DNA of 64,000 nucleotides. Origin: Paragordius varius. Its lineage: Eukaryota; Nematomorpha. Below, piece after piece: positions 1-9,155 of this stretch. The stretch spans positions 186,001-250,000 of the forward strand of contig OZ176054.1 in the NCBI GenBank assembly GCA_964247055.1. Reading direction: 5' to 3'. Within the stretch, counting starts at the first letter, position 1; each line of letters begins with the position of its first letter. The notes beneath the pieces were generated by a model. The model was given only the letters and a program-made list of their open reading frames with translations. It had not been told where the DNA came from and made no database searches. Made by a program: the position numbers and the translations under genes.

Positions 1-65
1 CCATAATTTTTTTTGGGTAGCCCTATGGTAGTTCCATCATCACCCCAAATATTTTCGAGATCGGA

Positions 66-119
66 GTATAAATGTAATTTTTATGAATTTTTTAAATATT
101 TAAAAAATTTATTTTATAC
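66..119. repeat. Core dyad with perfect 24-bp A/T palindrome
   Basis: Positions 86-109 read the same on both strands (A2 T6 A3 T A T3 A6 T2 pattern, centred between 97 and 98). It is framed by GTATAAA (66-72) and TTTATAC (113-119), which are reverse complements. The left side has about ten extra bases, so the outer arms are not centred exactly on the palindrome. This core is among the best preserved parts of the array. The exceptions I saw are isolated substitutions (tttgaatattt, tttcaatattt, tttatatattt) and a few short deletions near 27790, 28643, 49875, 51241 and 53990. Confidence 0.8.
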
Positions 120-136
120 GATTTTAAAAATAAAAA
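76..136. other. Phased A/T tracts
   Basis: Runs of four or more A or T are centred near 79, 90, 104, 113, 123, 128 and 134, spaced mostly 9-14 bp apart, close to the helical repeat. Tracts phased this way are known to bend DNA. With a 173-bp unit this suggests one curved segment per nucleosome-sized repeat. The tract positions are read from the sequence; curvature and nucleosome phasing are inferred. Confidence 0.5.
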
Positions 137-310
137 TGGCTACCTAAAATCCAAATTTGATCAGGTGATGTCACTATAATTTTTTTTGGGTAGCCCTATG
201 GTAGTTCCATCATCACCCCAAATATTTTCGAGATCGGAGTATAAATGTAATTTTTATGAATTTTTTATATATTTAAAAAATTTATTTTATACGATTTTAA
301 AAATAAAAAT

Positions 311-368
311 GGCTACCTAAAATCCAAATTTGATCAGGTGATGTCACCATAATTTTTTTTGGGTAGCC
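311..368. repeat. Junction dyad (imperfect inverted repeat)
   Basis: Example of the dyad at every unit junction. The left arm GGCTACCTAAAA (311-322) is the reverse complement of the right arm TTTTGGGTAGCC (357-368) at 11 of 12 positions. Copies with ttttaggtagcc, for example near 33190, 35606, 37831, 39020 and 51667, match 12 of 12. Nested inside is GGTGA-TG-TCACC (337-348), two 5-bp arms around TG. Together they could form a hairpin or cruciform of about 58 bp. No protein is known to me that binds it. The structure is seen; its formation in the cell is inference. Confidence 0.75.
339..346. promoter_or_regulatory. CRE-like octamer TGATGTCA, one per monomer (weak)
   Basis: TGATGTCA at the centre of the junction dyad differs by one base from the CREB/ATF palindrome TGACGTCA. 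It recurs in most monomers but is altered in many, to tgatgtcg (before gccat), tgatgacg or a deletion. Hundreds of spaced copies could titrate a bZIP protein, but there is no evidence of binding or transcription here. It may be chance similarity. Confidence 0.2.
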
Positions 369-718
369 CTATGGTAGTTCCATCATCACCCCAAATATTT
401 TCGAGATCGGAGTATAAATGTAATTTTTATGAATTTTTTAAATATTTAAAAATTTATTTTATACGATTTTAAAAATAAAAATGGCTACCTAAAATCCAAA
501 TTTGATCAGGTGATGTCACCATATTTTTTTTTGGGTAGCCCTATGGTAGTTCCATCATCACCCCAAATATTGTCGAGATCGGAGTATAAATGTAATTTTT
601 TTGAATTTTTTAAATATTTAAAAAATTTATTTTATACGATTTTAAAAATAAAAATGGCTACCTAAAATCCAAATTTGATCAGGTGATGTCGCCATAATTT
701 TTTTTGGGTAGCCCTATA

Positions 719-2996
719 GTAGTTCCATCATCACCCCAAATATTTTCGAGATCGGAGTGTAAATGTAATTTTTATGAATTTTTTAAATATTTAAAAAATT
801 TATTTTATACGATTTTAAAAATAAAAATGGCTATTTAAAATCCAAATTTGATCAGGTGATGTCACTATAATTTTTTTTGGGTAGCCCTATGGTAGTTCCA
901 TCATAACCCCAAATATTTTCGAGATCGGAGTATAAATGTAATTTTTATGAATTTTTTAAATATTTAAAAAATTTATTTTATACGATTTTAAAAATAAAAA
1001 TGGCTACCTAAAATCCAAATTTGATCAGGTGATGTCACCATAATTTTTTTTGGGTAGCCCTATGGTAGTTCCATCATCACCCCAAATATTGTCGAGATCG
1101 GAGTATAAATGTAATTTTTTTGAATTTTTTAAATATTTAAAAAATTTATTTTATACGATTTTAAAAATAAAAATGGCTACCTAAAATCCAAATTTGATCA
1201 GGTGATGTCGCCATAATTTTTTTTGCGTAACCCTATGGTAGTTTCATCATCACCCCAAATATTTTGGGGATCGGACTAAATATGTAATTTTTATGAATTT
1301 TTTAAATATTTAAAAAATTTATTTTATACGATTTTAAAAATAAAAATGGCTACCTAAAATCCAAATTTGATCAGGTGATGTCACCATAATTTTTTTTGGG
1401 TAGCCCTATGGTAGTTCCATCATCACCCCAAATATTTTCGAGATCGGAGTATAAATGTAATTTTTATGAATTTTTTAAATATTTAAAAAATTTATTTTAT
1501 ACGATTTTAAAAATAAAAATGGCTACCTAAAATCCAAATTTGATCAGGTGATGTCACCATAATTTTTTTTGGGTAGCCCTATGGTAGTTCCATCATCACC
1601 CCAAATATTGTCGAGATCGGAGTATAAATGTAATTTTTATGAATTTTTTAAATATTTAAAAAATTTATTTTATACGATTTTAAAAATAAAAATGGCTACC
1701 TAAAATCCAAATTTGATCAGGTGATGTCGCCATAATTTTTTTTGGGTAGCCCTATAGTAGTTCCATCATCACCCCAAATATTTTCGAGATCGGAGTGTAA
1801 ATGTAATTTTTATGAATTTTTTAAATATTTAAAAATTTATTTTATACGATTTTAAAAATAAAAATGGCTATTTAAAATCCAAATTTGATCAGGTGATGTC
1901 ACTATAATTTTTTTTGGGTAGCCCTATGGTAGTTCCATCATCACCCCAAATATTTTCGAGATCGGAGTATAAATGTAATTTTTATGAATTTTTTAAATAT
2001 TTAAAAAATTTATTTTATACGATTTTAAAAATAAAAATGGCTACCTAAAATCCAAATTTGATCAGGTGATGTCACCATAATTTTTTTTGGGTAGCCCTAT
2101 GGTAGTTCCATCATCACCCCAAATATTGTCGAGATCGGAGTATAAATGTATTTTTTGTGAATTTTTTAAATATTTAAAAAATTTATTTTATACGATTTTA
2201 AAAATAAAAATGGCTGCCTAAAATCCAAATTTGATCGGGTGATGTCGCCATAATTTTTTTTGCGTAGCCCTATGGTAGTTTCATCATCACCCCAAATATT
2301 TTGGGGATCGGACTATAAATGTAATTTTTATGAATTTTTTAAATATTTAAAAAATTTATTTTATACGATTTTAAAAATAAAAATGTCTACCTAAAATCCA
2401 AATTTGATCAGGTGATGTCACCATATTTTTTTTTGGGTAGCCCTATGGTAGTTCCATCATCACCCCAAATATTGTCGATATCGGAGTATAAATGTAATTT
2501 TTTAGAATTTTTTAAATATTTAAAAAATTTATTTTATACGATTTTAAAAATAAAAATGGCTACCTAAAATCCAAATTTGATCAGGTGATGTCACCATAAT
2601 TTTTTTGGGTAGCCCTATGGTAGTTCCATCATCACCCCAAATATTGTCGAGATCAGTGTATAAATGTAATTTTTTTGAATTTTTTAAATATTTAAAAAAT
2701 TTATTTTATACGATTTTAAAAATAAAAATGGCTACCTAAAATCCAAATTTGATCAGGTGATGTCGCCATAATTTTTTTTGCGTAGCCCTATGGTAGTTTC
2801 ATCATCACCCGAAATATTTTGGGGATCGGACTATAAATGTAATTTTTATGAATTTTTTAAATATTTAAAAAATTTATTTTATACGATTTTAAAAATAAAA
2901 ATGGCTACCTAAAATCCAAATTTGATCAGGTGATGTCATCATAATTTTTTTTGGGTAGCCCTATGGTAGTTCCATCATCACCCCAAATATTGTCGA
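719..2996 (+). repeat. Higher-order block, 2765-bp offset, copy 1
   Basis: About 13 monomers whose diagnostic variants recur exactly 2765 bp downstream: tcataacccc (901 and 3666), gcgtaaccc (1225 and 3990), aaatgtctacc (2385 and 5150), gatgtcatcat (2936 and 5701). The block opens just after a tatagtag/tatggtag difference at 718 and closes at a cgatatc/cgagatc difference at 2997. By eye the two copies look essentially identical, so the duplication is recent. Its last three monomers were also duplicated separately (the 518-bp trimer). Confidence 0.88.
1211..1383 (+). repeat. Divergent B-type monomer (gcgtaaccc subtype)
   Basis: A 173-bp unit carrying a linked set of changes: gcgta for gggta, gtttcatc for gttccatc, ttttggggatcggac for ttttcgagatcggag. 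This copy and the one at 3976 also have gcgtaaccc and actaaatatg. B-type units recur through the window (for example 2261, 8983, 10020, 11577, 15868, 22545, 25650, 32655, 58021, 61979) and usually follow a unit ending gatgtcgcc. The changes stay together, so this is an old subfamily and not random mutation. The tail of the unit is standard. Confidence 0.85.
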
Positions 2997-3458
2997 TATC
3001 GGAGTATAAATGTAATTTTTTAGAATTTTTTAAATATTTAAAAAATTTATTTTATACGATTTTAAAAATAAAAATGGCTACCTAAAATCCAAATTTGATC
3101 AGGTGATGTCACCATAATTTTTTTGGGTAGCCCTATGGTAGTTCCATCATCACCCCAAATATTGTCGAGATCAGTGTATAAATGTAATTTTTTTGAATTT
3201 TTTAAATATTTAAAAAATTTATTTTATACGATTTTAAAAATAAAAATGGCTACCTAAAATCCAAATTTGATCAGGTGATGTCGCCATAATTTTTTTTGCG
3301 TAGCCCTATGGTAGTTTCATCATCACCCGAAATATTTTGGGGATCGGACTATAAATGTAATTTTTATGAATTTTTTAAATATTTAAAAAATTTATTTTAT
3401 ACGATTTTAAAAATAAAAATGGCTACCTAAAATCCAAATTTGATCAGGTGATGTCATC
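2425..3458 (+). repeat. Tandem 518-bp trimer, two copies
   Basis: Three successive monomers, marked cgatatcgg, tcagtgtat and gcgtag with cacccgaaat, occur twice in tandem. Marker pairs 2479/2997, 2654/3172 and 2811/3329 all differ by 518 bp. The first copy opens with ccatattttttttt and the second with tcatcataatttt, so the exchange point lies in the junction region. In the 2765-bp copy downstream the trimer is present once only (5170-5705), so it was duplicated after, or lost from one copy of, the larger block. Confidence 0.85.
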
Positions 3459-3483
3459 ATAATTTTTTTTGGGTAGCCCTATG

Positions 3484-5761
3484 GTAGTTCCATCATCACC
3501 CCAAATATTTTCGAGATCGGAGTGTAAATGTAATTTTTATGAATTTTTTAAATATTTAAAAAATTTATTTTATACGATTTTAAAAATAAAAATGGCTATT
3601 TAAAATCCAAATTTGATCAGGTGATGTCACTATAATTTTTTTTGGGTAGCCCTATGGTAGTTCCATCATAACCCCAAATATTTTCGAGATCGGAGTATAA
3701 ATGTAATTTTTATGAATTTTTTAAATATTTAAAAAATTTATTTTATACGATTTTAAAAATAAAAATGGCTACCTAAAATCCAAATTTGATCAGGTGATGT
3801 CACCATAATTTTTTTTGGGTAGCCCTATGGTAGTTCCATCATCACCCCAAATATTGTCGAGATCGGAGTATAAATGTAATTTTTTTGAATTTTTTAAATA
3901 TTTAAAAAATTTATTTTATACGATTTTAAAAATAAAAATGGCTACCTAAAATCCAAATTTGATCAGGTGATGTCGCCATAATTTTTTTTGCGTAACCCTA
4001 TGGTAGTTTCATCATCACCCCAAATATTTTGGGGATCGGACTAAATATGTAATTTTTATGAATTTTTTAAATATTTAAAAAATTTATTTTATACGATTTT
4101 AAAAATAAAAATGGCTACCTAAAATCCAAATTTGATCAGGTGATGTCACCATAATTTTTTTTGGGTAGCCCTATGGTAGTTCCATCATCACCCCAAATAT
4201 TTTCGAGATCGGAGTATAAATGTAATTTTTATGAATTTTTTAAATATTTAAAAAATTTATTTTATACGATTTTAAAAATAAAAATGGCTACCTAAAATCC
4301 AAATTTGATCAGGTGATGTCACCATAATTTTTTTTGGGTAGCCCTATGGTAGTTCCATCATCACCCCAAATATTGTCGAGATCGGAGTATAAATGTAATT
4401 TTTATGAATTTTTTAAATATTTAAAAAATTTATTTTATACGATTTTAAAAATAAAAATGGCTACCTAAAATCCAAATTTGATCAGGTGATGTCGCCATAA
4501 TTTTTTTTGGGTAGCCCTATAGTAGTTCCATCATCACCCCAAATATTTTCGAGATCGGAGTGTAAATGTAATTTTTATGAATTTTTTAAATATTTAAAAA
4601 TTTATTTTATACGATTTTAAAAATAAAAATGGCTATTTAAAATCCAAATTTGATCAGGTGATGTCACTATAATTTTTTTTGGGTAGCCCTATGGTAGTTC
4701 CATCATCACCCCAAATATTTTCGAGATCGGAGTATAAATGTAATTTTTATGAATTTTTTAAATATTTAAAAAATTTATTTTATACGATTTTAAAAATAAA
4801 AATGGCTACCTAAAATCCAAATTTGATCAGGTGATGTCACCATAATTTTTTTTGGGTAGCCCTATGGTAGTTCCATCATCACCCCAAATATTGTCGAGAT
4901 CGGAGTATAAATGTATTTTTTGTGAATTTTTTAAATATTTAAAAAATTTATTTTATACGATTTTAAAAATAAAAATGGCTGCCTAAAATCCAAATTTGAT
5001 CGGGTGATGTCGCCATAATTTTTTTTGCGTAGCCCTATGGTAGTTTCATCATCACCCCAAATATTTTGGGGATCGGACTATAAATGTAATTTTTATGAAT
5101 TTTTTAAATATTTAAAAAATTTATTTTATACGATTTTAAAAATAAAAATGTCTACCTAAAATCCAAATTTGATCAGGTGATGTCACCATATTTTTTTTTG
5201 GGTAGCCCTATGGTAGTTCCATCATCACCCCAAATATTGTCGATATCGGAGTATAAATGTAATTTTTTAGAATTTTTTAAATATTTAAAAAATTTATTTT
5301 ATACGATTTTAAAAATAAAAATGGCTACCTAAAATCCAAATTTGATCAGGTGATGTCACCATAATTTTTTTGGGTAGCCCTATGGTAGTTCCATCATCAC
5401 CCCAAATATTGTCGAGATCAGTGTATAAATGTAATTTTTTTGAATTTTTTAAATATTTAAAAAATTTATTTTATACGATTTTAAAAATAAAAATGGCTAC
5501 CTAAAATCCAAATTTGATCAGGTGATGTCGCCATAATTTTTTTTGCGTAGCCCTATGGTAGTTTCATCATCACCCGAAATATTTTGGGGATCGGACTATA
5601 AATGTAATTTTTATGAATTTTTTAAATATTTAAAAAATTTATTTTATACGATTTTAAAAATAAAAATGGCTACCTAAAATCCAAATTTGATCAGGTGATG
5701 TCATCATAATTTTTTTTGGGTAGCCCTATGGTAGTTCCATCATCACCCCAAATATTGTCGA
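3484..5761 (+). repeat. Higher-order block, 2765-bp offset, copy 2
   Basis: Second copy of the block at 719-2996, in the same orientation. It repeats the ordered set of variant monomers: gtgtaaatg with ggctattta, tcataacccc, attgtcgag, gcgtaaccc with actaaatatg, the short aaaaattta copy, tgtattttttgtgaa, gtctacc, cgatatc, tcagtgtat, cacccgaaat. After 5761 the array passes to a different set of variants, so the duplicated segment ends there. Confidence 0.88.
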
Positions 5762-5787
5762 GATCGGAGTATAAATGTAATTTTTTT

Positions 5788-8115
5788 GAATTTTTTAAAT
5801 ATTTAAAAAATTTATTTTATACGATTTTAAAAATAAAAATGGCTACCTAAAATCCAAATTTGATCAGGTGATGACGCCATAATTTTTTTTGGGTAGCCCT
5901 ATGGTAGTTCCATCACCCCAAATATTTTCGAGATCGGAGTATAAATGTAATATGTAATTTTTATGAATTTTTTAAATATTTAAAAAATTTATTTTATACG
6001 ATTTTAAAAATAAAAATGGCTACCTAAAATCCAAATTTGATCAGGTGATGTCACCATAATTTTTTTTGTGTAGCCCTATGGTAGTTCCATCATCACCCCA
6101 AATATTTTCGAGATCGGAGTATAAATGTAATTTTTATGAATTTTTTAAATATTTAAAAAATTTATTTTATACGATTTTAAAAATAAAAATGGCTACCTAA
6201 AATTCAAATTTGATCAGGTGATGTCGCCATAATTTTTTTTGGGTAGCCCTATAGTAGTTCCATCATCACCCCAAATATTTTCGAGATCGGAGTATAAATG
6301 TAATTTTTATGAATTTTTTGAATATTTAAAAAATTTATTTTATACGATTTTAAAAATAAAAATGGCTACCTAAAATCCAAATTTGATCAGGTGATGTCAC
6401 CATAATTTCTTTTGGGTAGCCCTATGGTAGTTCCATCATCACCCCAAATATTGTCGAGATCGGAGTATTGATGTAATTTTTTTGAATTTTTTAAATATTT
6501 AAAAAATTTATTTTATACGATTTTAAAAATAAAAATGGCTACCTAAAATCCAAATTTGATCAGGTGATGTCACCATAATTTTTTTTGGGTAGCCCTATGG
6601 TAGTTCCATCATCACCCCAAATATTTTCGAGATCGGAGTATAAATGTAATTTTTATGAATTTTTTAAATATTTAAAAAATTTATTTTATACGATTTTAAA
6701 AATAAAAATGGCTACCTAAAATCCAAATTTTATCAGGTGATGTCACCATAATTTTTTTTGGGTAGCCCTATGGTAGTTCCATCATCACCCCAAATATTTT
6801 CGAGATCGGAGTATAAATGTAATTTTTATGAATTTTTTAAATATTTAAAAAATTTATTTTATACGATTTTAAAAATAAAAATGGCTACCTAAAATCCAAA
6901 TTTTCTCAGGTGATGTCACCATATTTTTTTTTGGGTAGCCCTATGGTAGTTCCATCATCACCTCAAATATTTTGGGGATCGGACTATAAATGTAATTTTT
7001 ATGAATTTTTTAAATATTTAAAAAATTTATTTTATACGATTTTAAAAATAAAAATGGCTACCTAAAATCCAAATTTGATCAGGTGATGACGCCATAATTT
7101 TTTTGGGTAGCCCTATGGTAGTTCCATCATCACCCCAAATATTTTCGAGATCGGAGTATAAATGTAATTTTTATGAATTTTTTAAATATTTAAAAAATTT
7201 ATTTTATACGATTTTAAAAATAAAAATGGCTACCTACAAATTTGATCAGGTGATGTCGCCATAATTTTTTTTGGGTAGCCCTATAGTAGTTCCATCATCA
7301 CCCCAAATATTTTCGAGATGGGAGTATAAATGTAATTTTTATGAATTTTTTAAATATTTAAAAAATTTATTTTATACGATTTTAAAAATAAAAATGGCTA
7401 CCTAAAATCCAAATTTGATCAGGTGATGACGCCATAATTTTTTTTGGGTAGCCCTATGGTAGTTCCATCACCCCAAATATTTTCGAGATCGGAGTATAAA
7501 TGTAATTTTTATGAATTTTTTAAATATTTAAAAAATTTATTTTATATGATTTTAAAAATAAAAATGGCTACCTAAAATCCAAATTTGATCAGGTGATGTC
7601 ACCATAATTTTTTTTGTGTAGCCCTATGGTAGTTCCATCATCACCCCAAATATTTTCGAGATCGGAGTATAAATGTAATTTTTATGAATTTTTTAAATAT
7701 TTAAAAAATTTATTTTATACGATTTTAAAAATAAAAATGGCTACCTAAAATCCAAATTTGATCAGGTGATGTCGCCATAATTTTTTTTGGGTAGCCCTAT
7801 AGTAGTTCCATTATCACCCCAAATATTTTCGAGATCGGAGTATAAATGTAATTTTTATGAATTTTTTGAATATTTAAAAAATTTATTTTATACGATTTTA
7901 AAAATAAAAATGGCTACCTAAAATCCAAATTTGATCAGGTGATGTCACCATAATTTCTTTTGGGTAGCCCTATGGTAGTTCCATCATCACCCCAAATATT
8001 GTCGAGATCGGAGTATTGATGTAATTTTTTTGAATTTTTTAAATATTTAAAAAATTTATTTTATACGATTTTAAAAATAAAAATGGCTACCTAAAATCCA
8101 AATTTGATCAGGTGA
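5788..8115 (+). repeat. Block with 6217-bp offset, copy 1
   Basis: About 13 monomers sharing their order with 12005-14330. Markers: gtaatatgtaat 5947/12164, aatttctttt 6401/12618, tctcagg 6904/13121, tacctacaaa 7231/13448 (all 6217), then cgagatggg and the short catcacccc copy at 6215 after a 2-bp loss in copy 2. Despite the fixed offset, some monomers in between differ in subtype (near 6240-6400 and 6573-6900), so this pair is a mosaic and older or partly converted. Confidence 0.75.
6400..6572 (+). repeat. E-type monomer (gtattgatg subtype)
   Basis: Marked by aatttcttttggg (a C inside the T tract), attgtcgag and gtattgatg in place of gtataaatg, which removes the outer left arm of the core dyad. 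This subtype occurs only between about 6.4 and 30.0 kb (for example 8009, 10610, 12680, 14229, 16107, 18160, 18841, 23299, 25873, 27597, 29993). It is a good example of a locally spread variant. Confidence 0.85.
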
Positions 8116-9155
8116 TGTCGCCATAATTTTTTTTGGGTAGCCCTATAGTAGTTCCATCATCACCCCAAATATTTTCGAGATCGGAGTATAAATGTAATTT
8201 TTATGAATTTTTTAAATATTTAAAAAATTTATTTTATACGATTTTAAAAATAAAAATGGCTACCTAAAATCCAAATTTGATCAGGTGATGACGCCATAAT
8301 TTTTTTTGGGTAACCCTATAGTAGTTCCATCATCACGCCAAATATTTTCGAGATCGGAGTATAAATGTAATTTTTATGAATTTTTTAAATATTTAAAAAA
8401 TTTATTTTATACGATTTTAAAAATAAAAATGGCTACCTAAAATCCAAATTTGATCAGGTGATGTCACCATAATTTTTTTTGGGTAGCCCTATGGTAGTTC
8501 CATCATCACCCCAAATATTTTCGAGATCGGAGTATAAATGTAATTTTTATGAATTTTTTAAATATTTAGAAAATTTATTTTATACGATTTTAAAAATAAA
8601 AATGGCTACCTAAAATCCAATTTTGATCAGGTGACACCATAATTTTTTTTGGGTAGCCCTATGGTAGTTCCATCATCACCCCAAATATTTTCGAGATCGG
8701 AGTATAAATGTAATTTTTATGAATTTTTTAAATATTTAAAAAATTTATTTTATACGATTTTAAAAATAAAAATGGCTACCTAAAATCCAAATTTGATCAG
8801 GTGATGTCACTATAATTTTTTTTGGGTAGCCCAATGGTAGTTCCATCATCACCCCAAATATTTTCGAGATCGGAGTATAAATGTAATTTTTTTAAATTTT
8901 TTAAATATTTAAAAAATTTATTTTATACGATTTTAAAAATAAAAATGGCTACCTAAAATCCAAATTTGATCGGGTGATGTCGCCATAATTTTTTTTGCGT
9001 AGCCCTATGGTAGTTTCATCATTACCCCAAATATTTTGGGGATCGGACTATAAATGTAATTTTTATGAATTTTTTAAATATTTAAAAAATTAATTTTATA
9101 CGATTTTAAAAATAAAAATGGCTACCTAAAATCCAAATTTGATCAGGTGATGTCA
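7560..9155 (+). repeat. Block with 2592-bp offset, copy 1
   Basis: About nine monomers repeated at 10152-11747. Markers: catcacgcca 8331/10923, ccaattttgatc with the deletion gtgacacc 8631/11223, gtagcccaatgg 8826/11418, all offset 2592 bp. Order: tgtgtag, tatagtag with cattatc, E-type, tatagtag, gggtaaccc with catcacgcc, standard, standard, cccaatgg, B-type with cattacccc and aattaattt. Only scattered single-base differences are seen, for example ttagaaaatt near 8568. Confidence 0.85.

Larger units (their letters stand above)
1..173 (+). repeat. Reference monomer (standard type)
   Basis: Used as the numbering standard, beginning at ccataat. Order of parts: T8 tract (7-14), GGGTAGCC (15-22), mixed-sequence segment with CATCACC (38-44) and two CpGs in tcgagatcgg (55-64), GTATAAA (66-72), A/T-rich half with a 24-bp palindrome (86-109), TTTATAC (113-119) with a third CpG at 119-120, GGCTACC (138-144), CAAATTTG (152-159), a BclI-type TGATCA (158-163), and GGTGATGTCACC crossing into the next unit (from 164). 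By hand count 45 of 173 bases are G or C. This form (tatggtag, ttttcgag, ttttatgaa) is the most frequent monomer and probably close to the ancestral consensus. Confidence 0.95.
1..718 (+). repeat. First monomers of the window
   Basis: Four complete, mostly standard units and the start of a fifth. The second has tttatatattt in the core palindrome, the third lacks one A (aaaaatttatttt), and the fourth has attgtcgag and tttttttgaa. No sign of an array boundary; the sequence begins in the middle of the satellite. Confidence 0.9.

Noticed and set aside
51-70. CENP-B box
   Set aside because: ttcgagatcggag resembles part of the motif (TTCG....A..CGGG) but the spacing and the CGGG end do not fit, and no better match exists on the other strand.
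136-148. Mini-ORF ATG GCT ACC TAA in a good start context (aaaaatgg) in every monomer
   Set aside because: It has three codons only, is repeated hundreds of times and overlaps the right arm of the junction dyad; no sign of translation.
11-149. MITE with terminal inverted repeats that became tandem
   Set aside because: GGTAGCC and GGCTACC could be read as ends of a 139-bp element, but no target-site duplication is seen and the arms pair equally well across the unit junction. An origin from a transposon cannot be shown from the array alone.
1-173. Assignment to a named satellite family or species
   Set aside because: The length (173 bp) and AT-richness match many insect, nematode and plant satellites, but I do not recognise the sequence and cannot search a database here.
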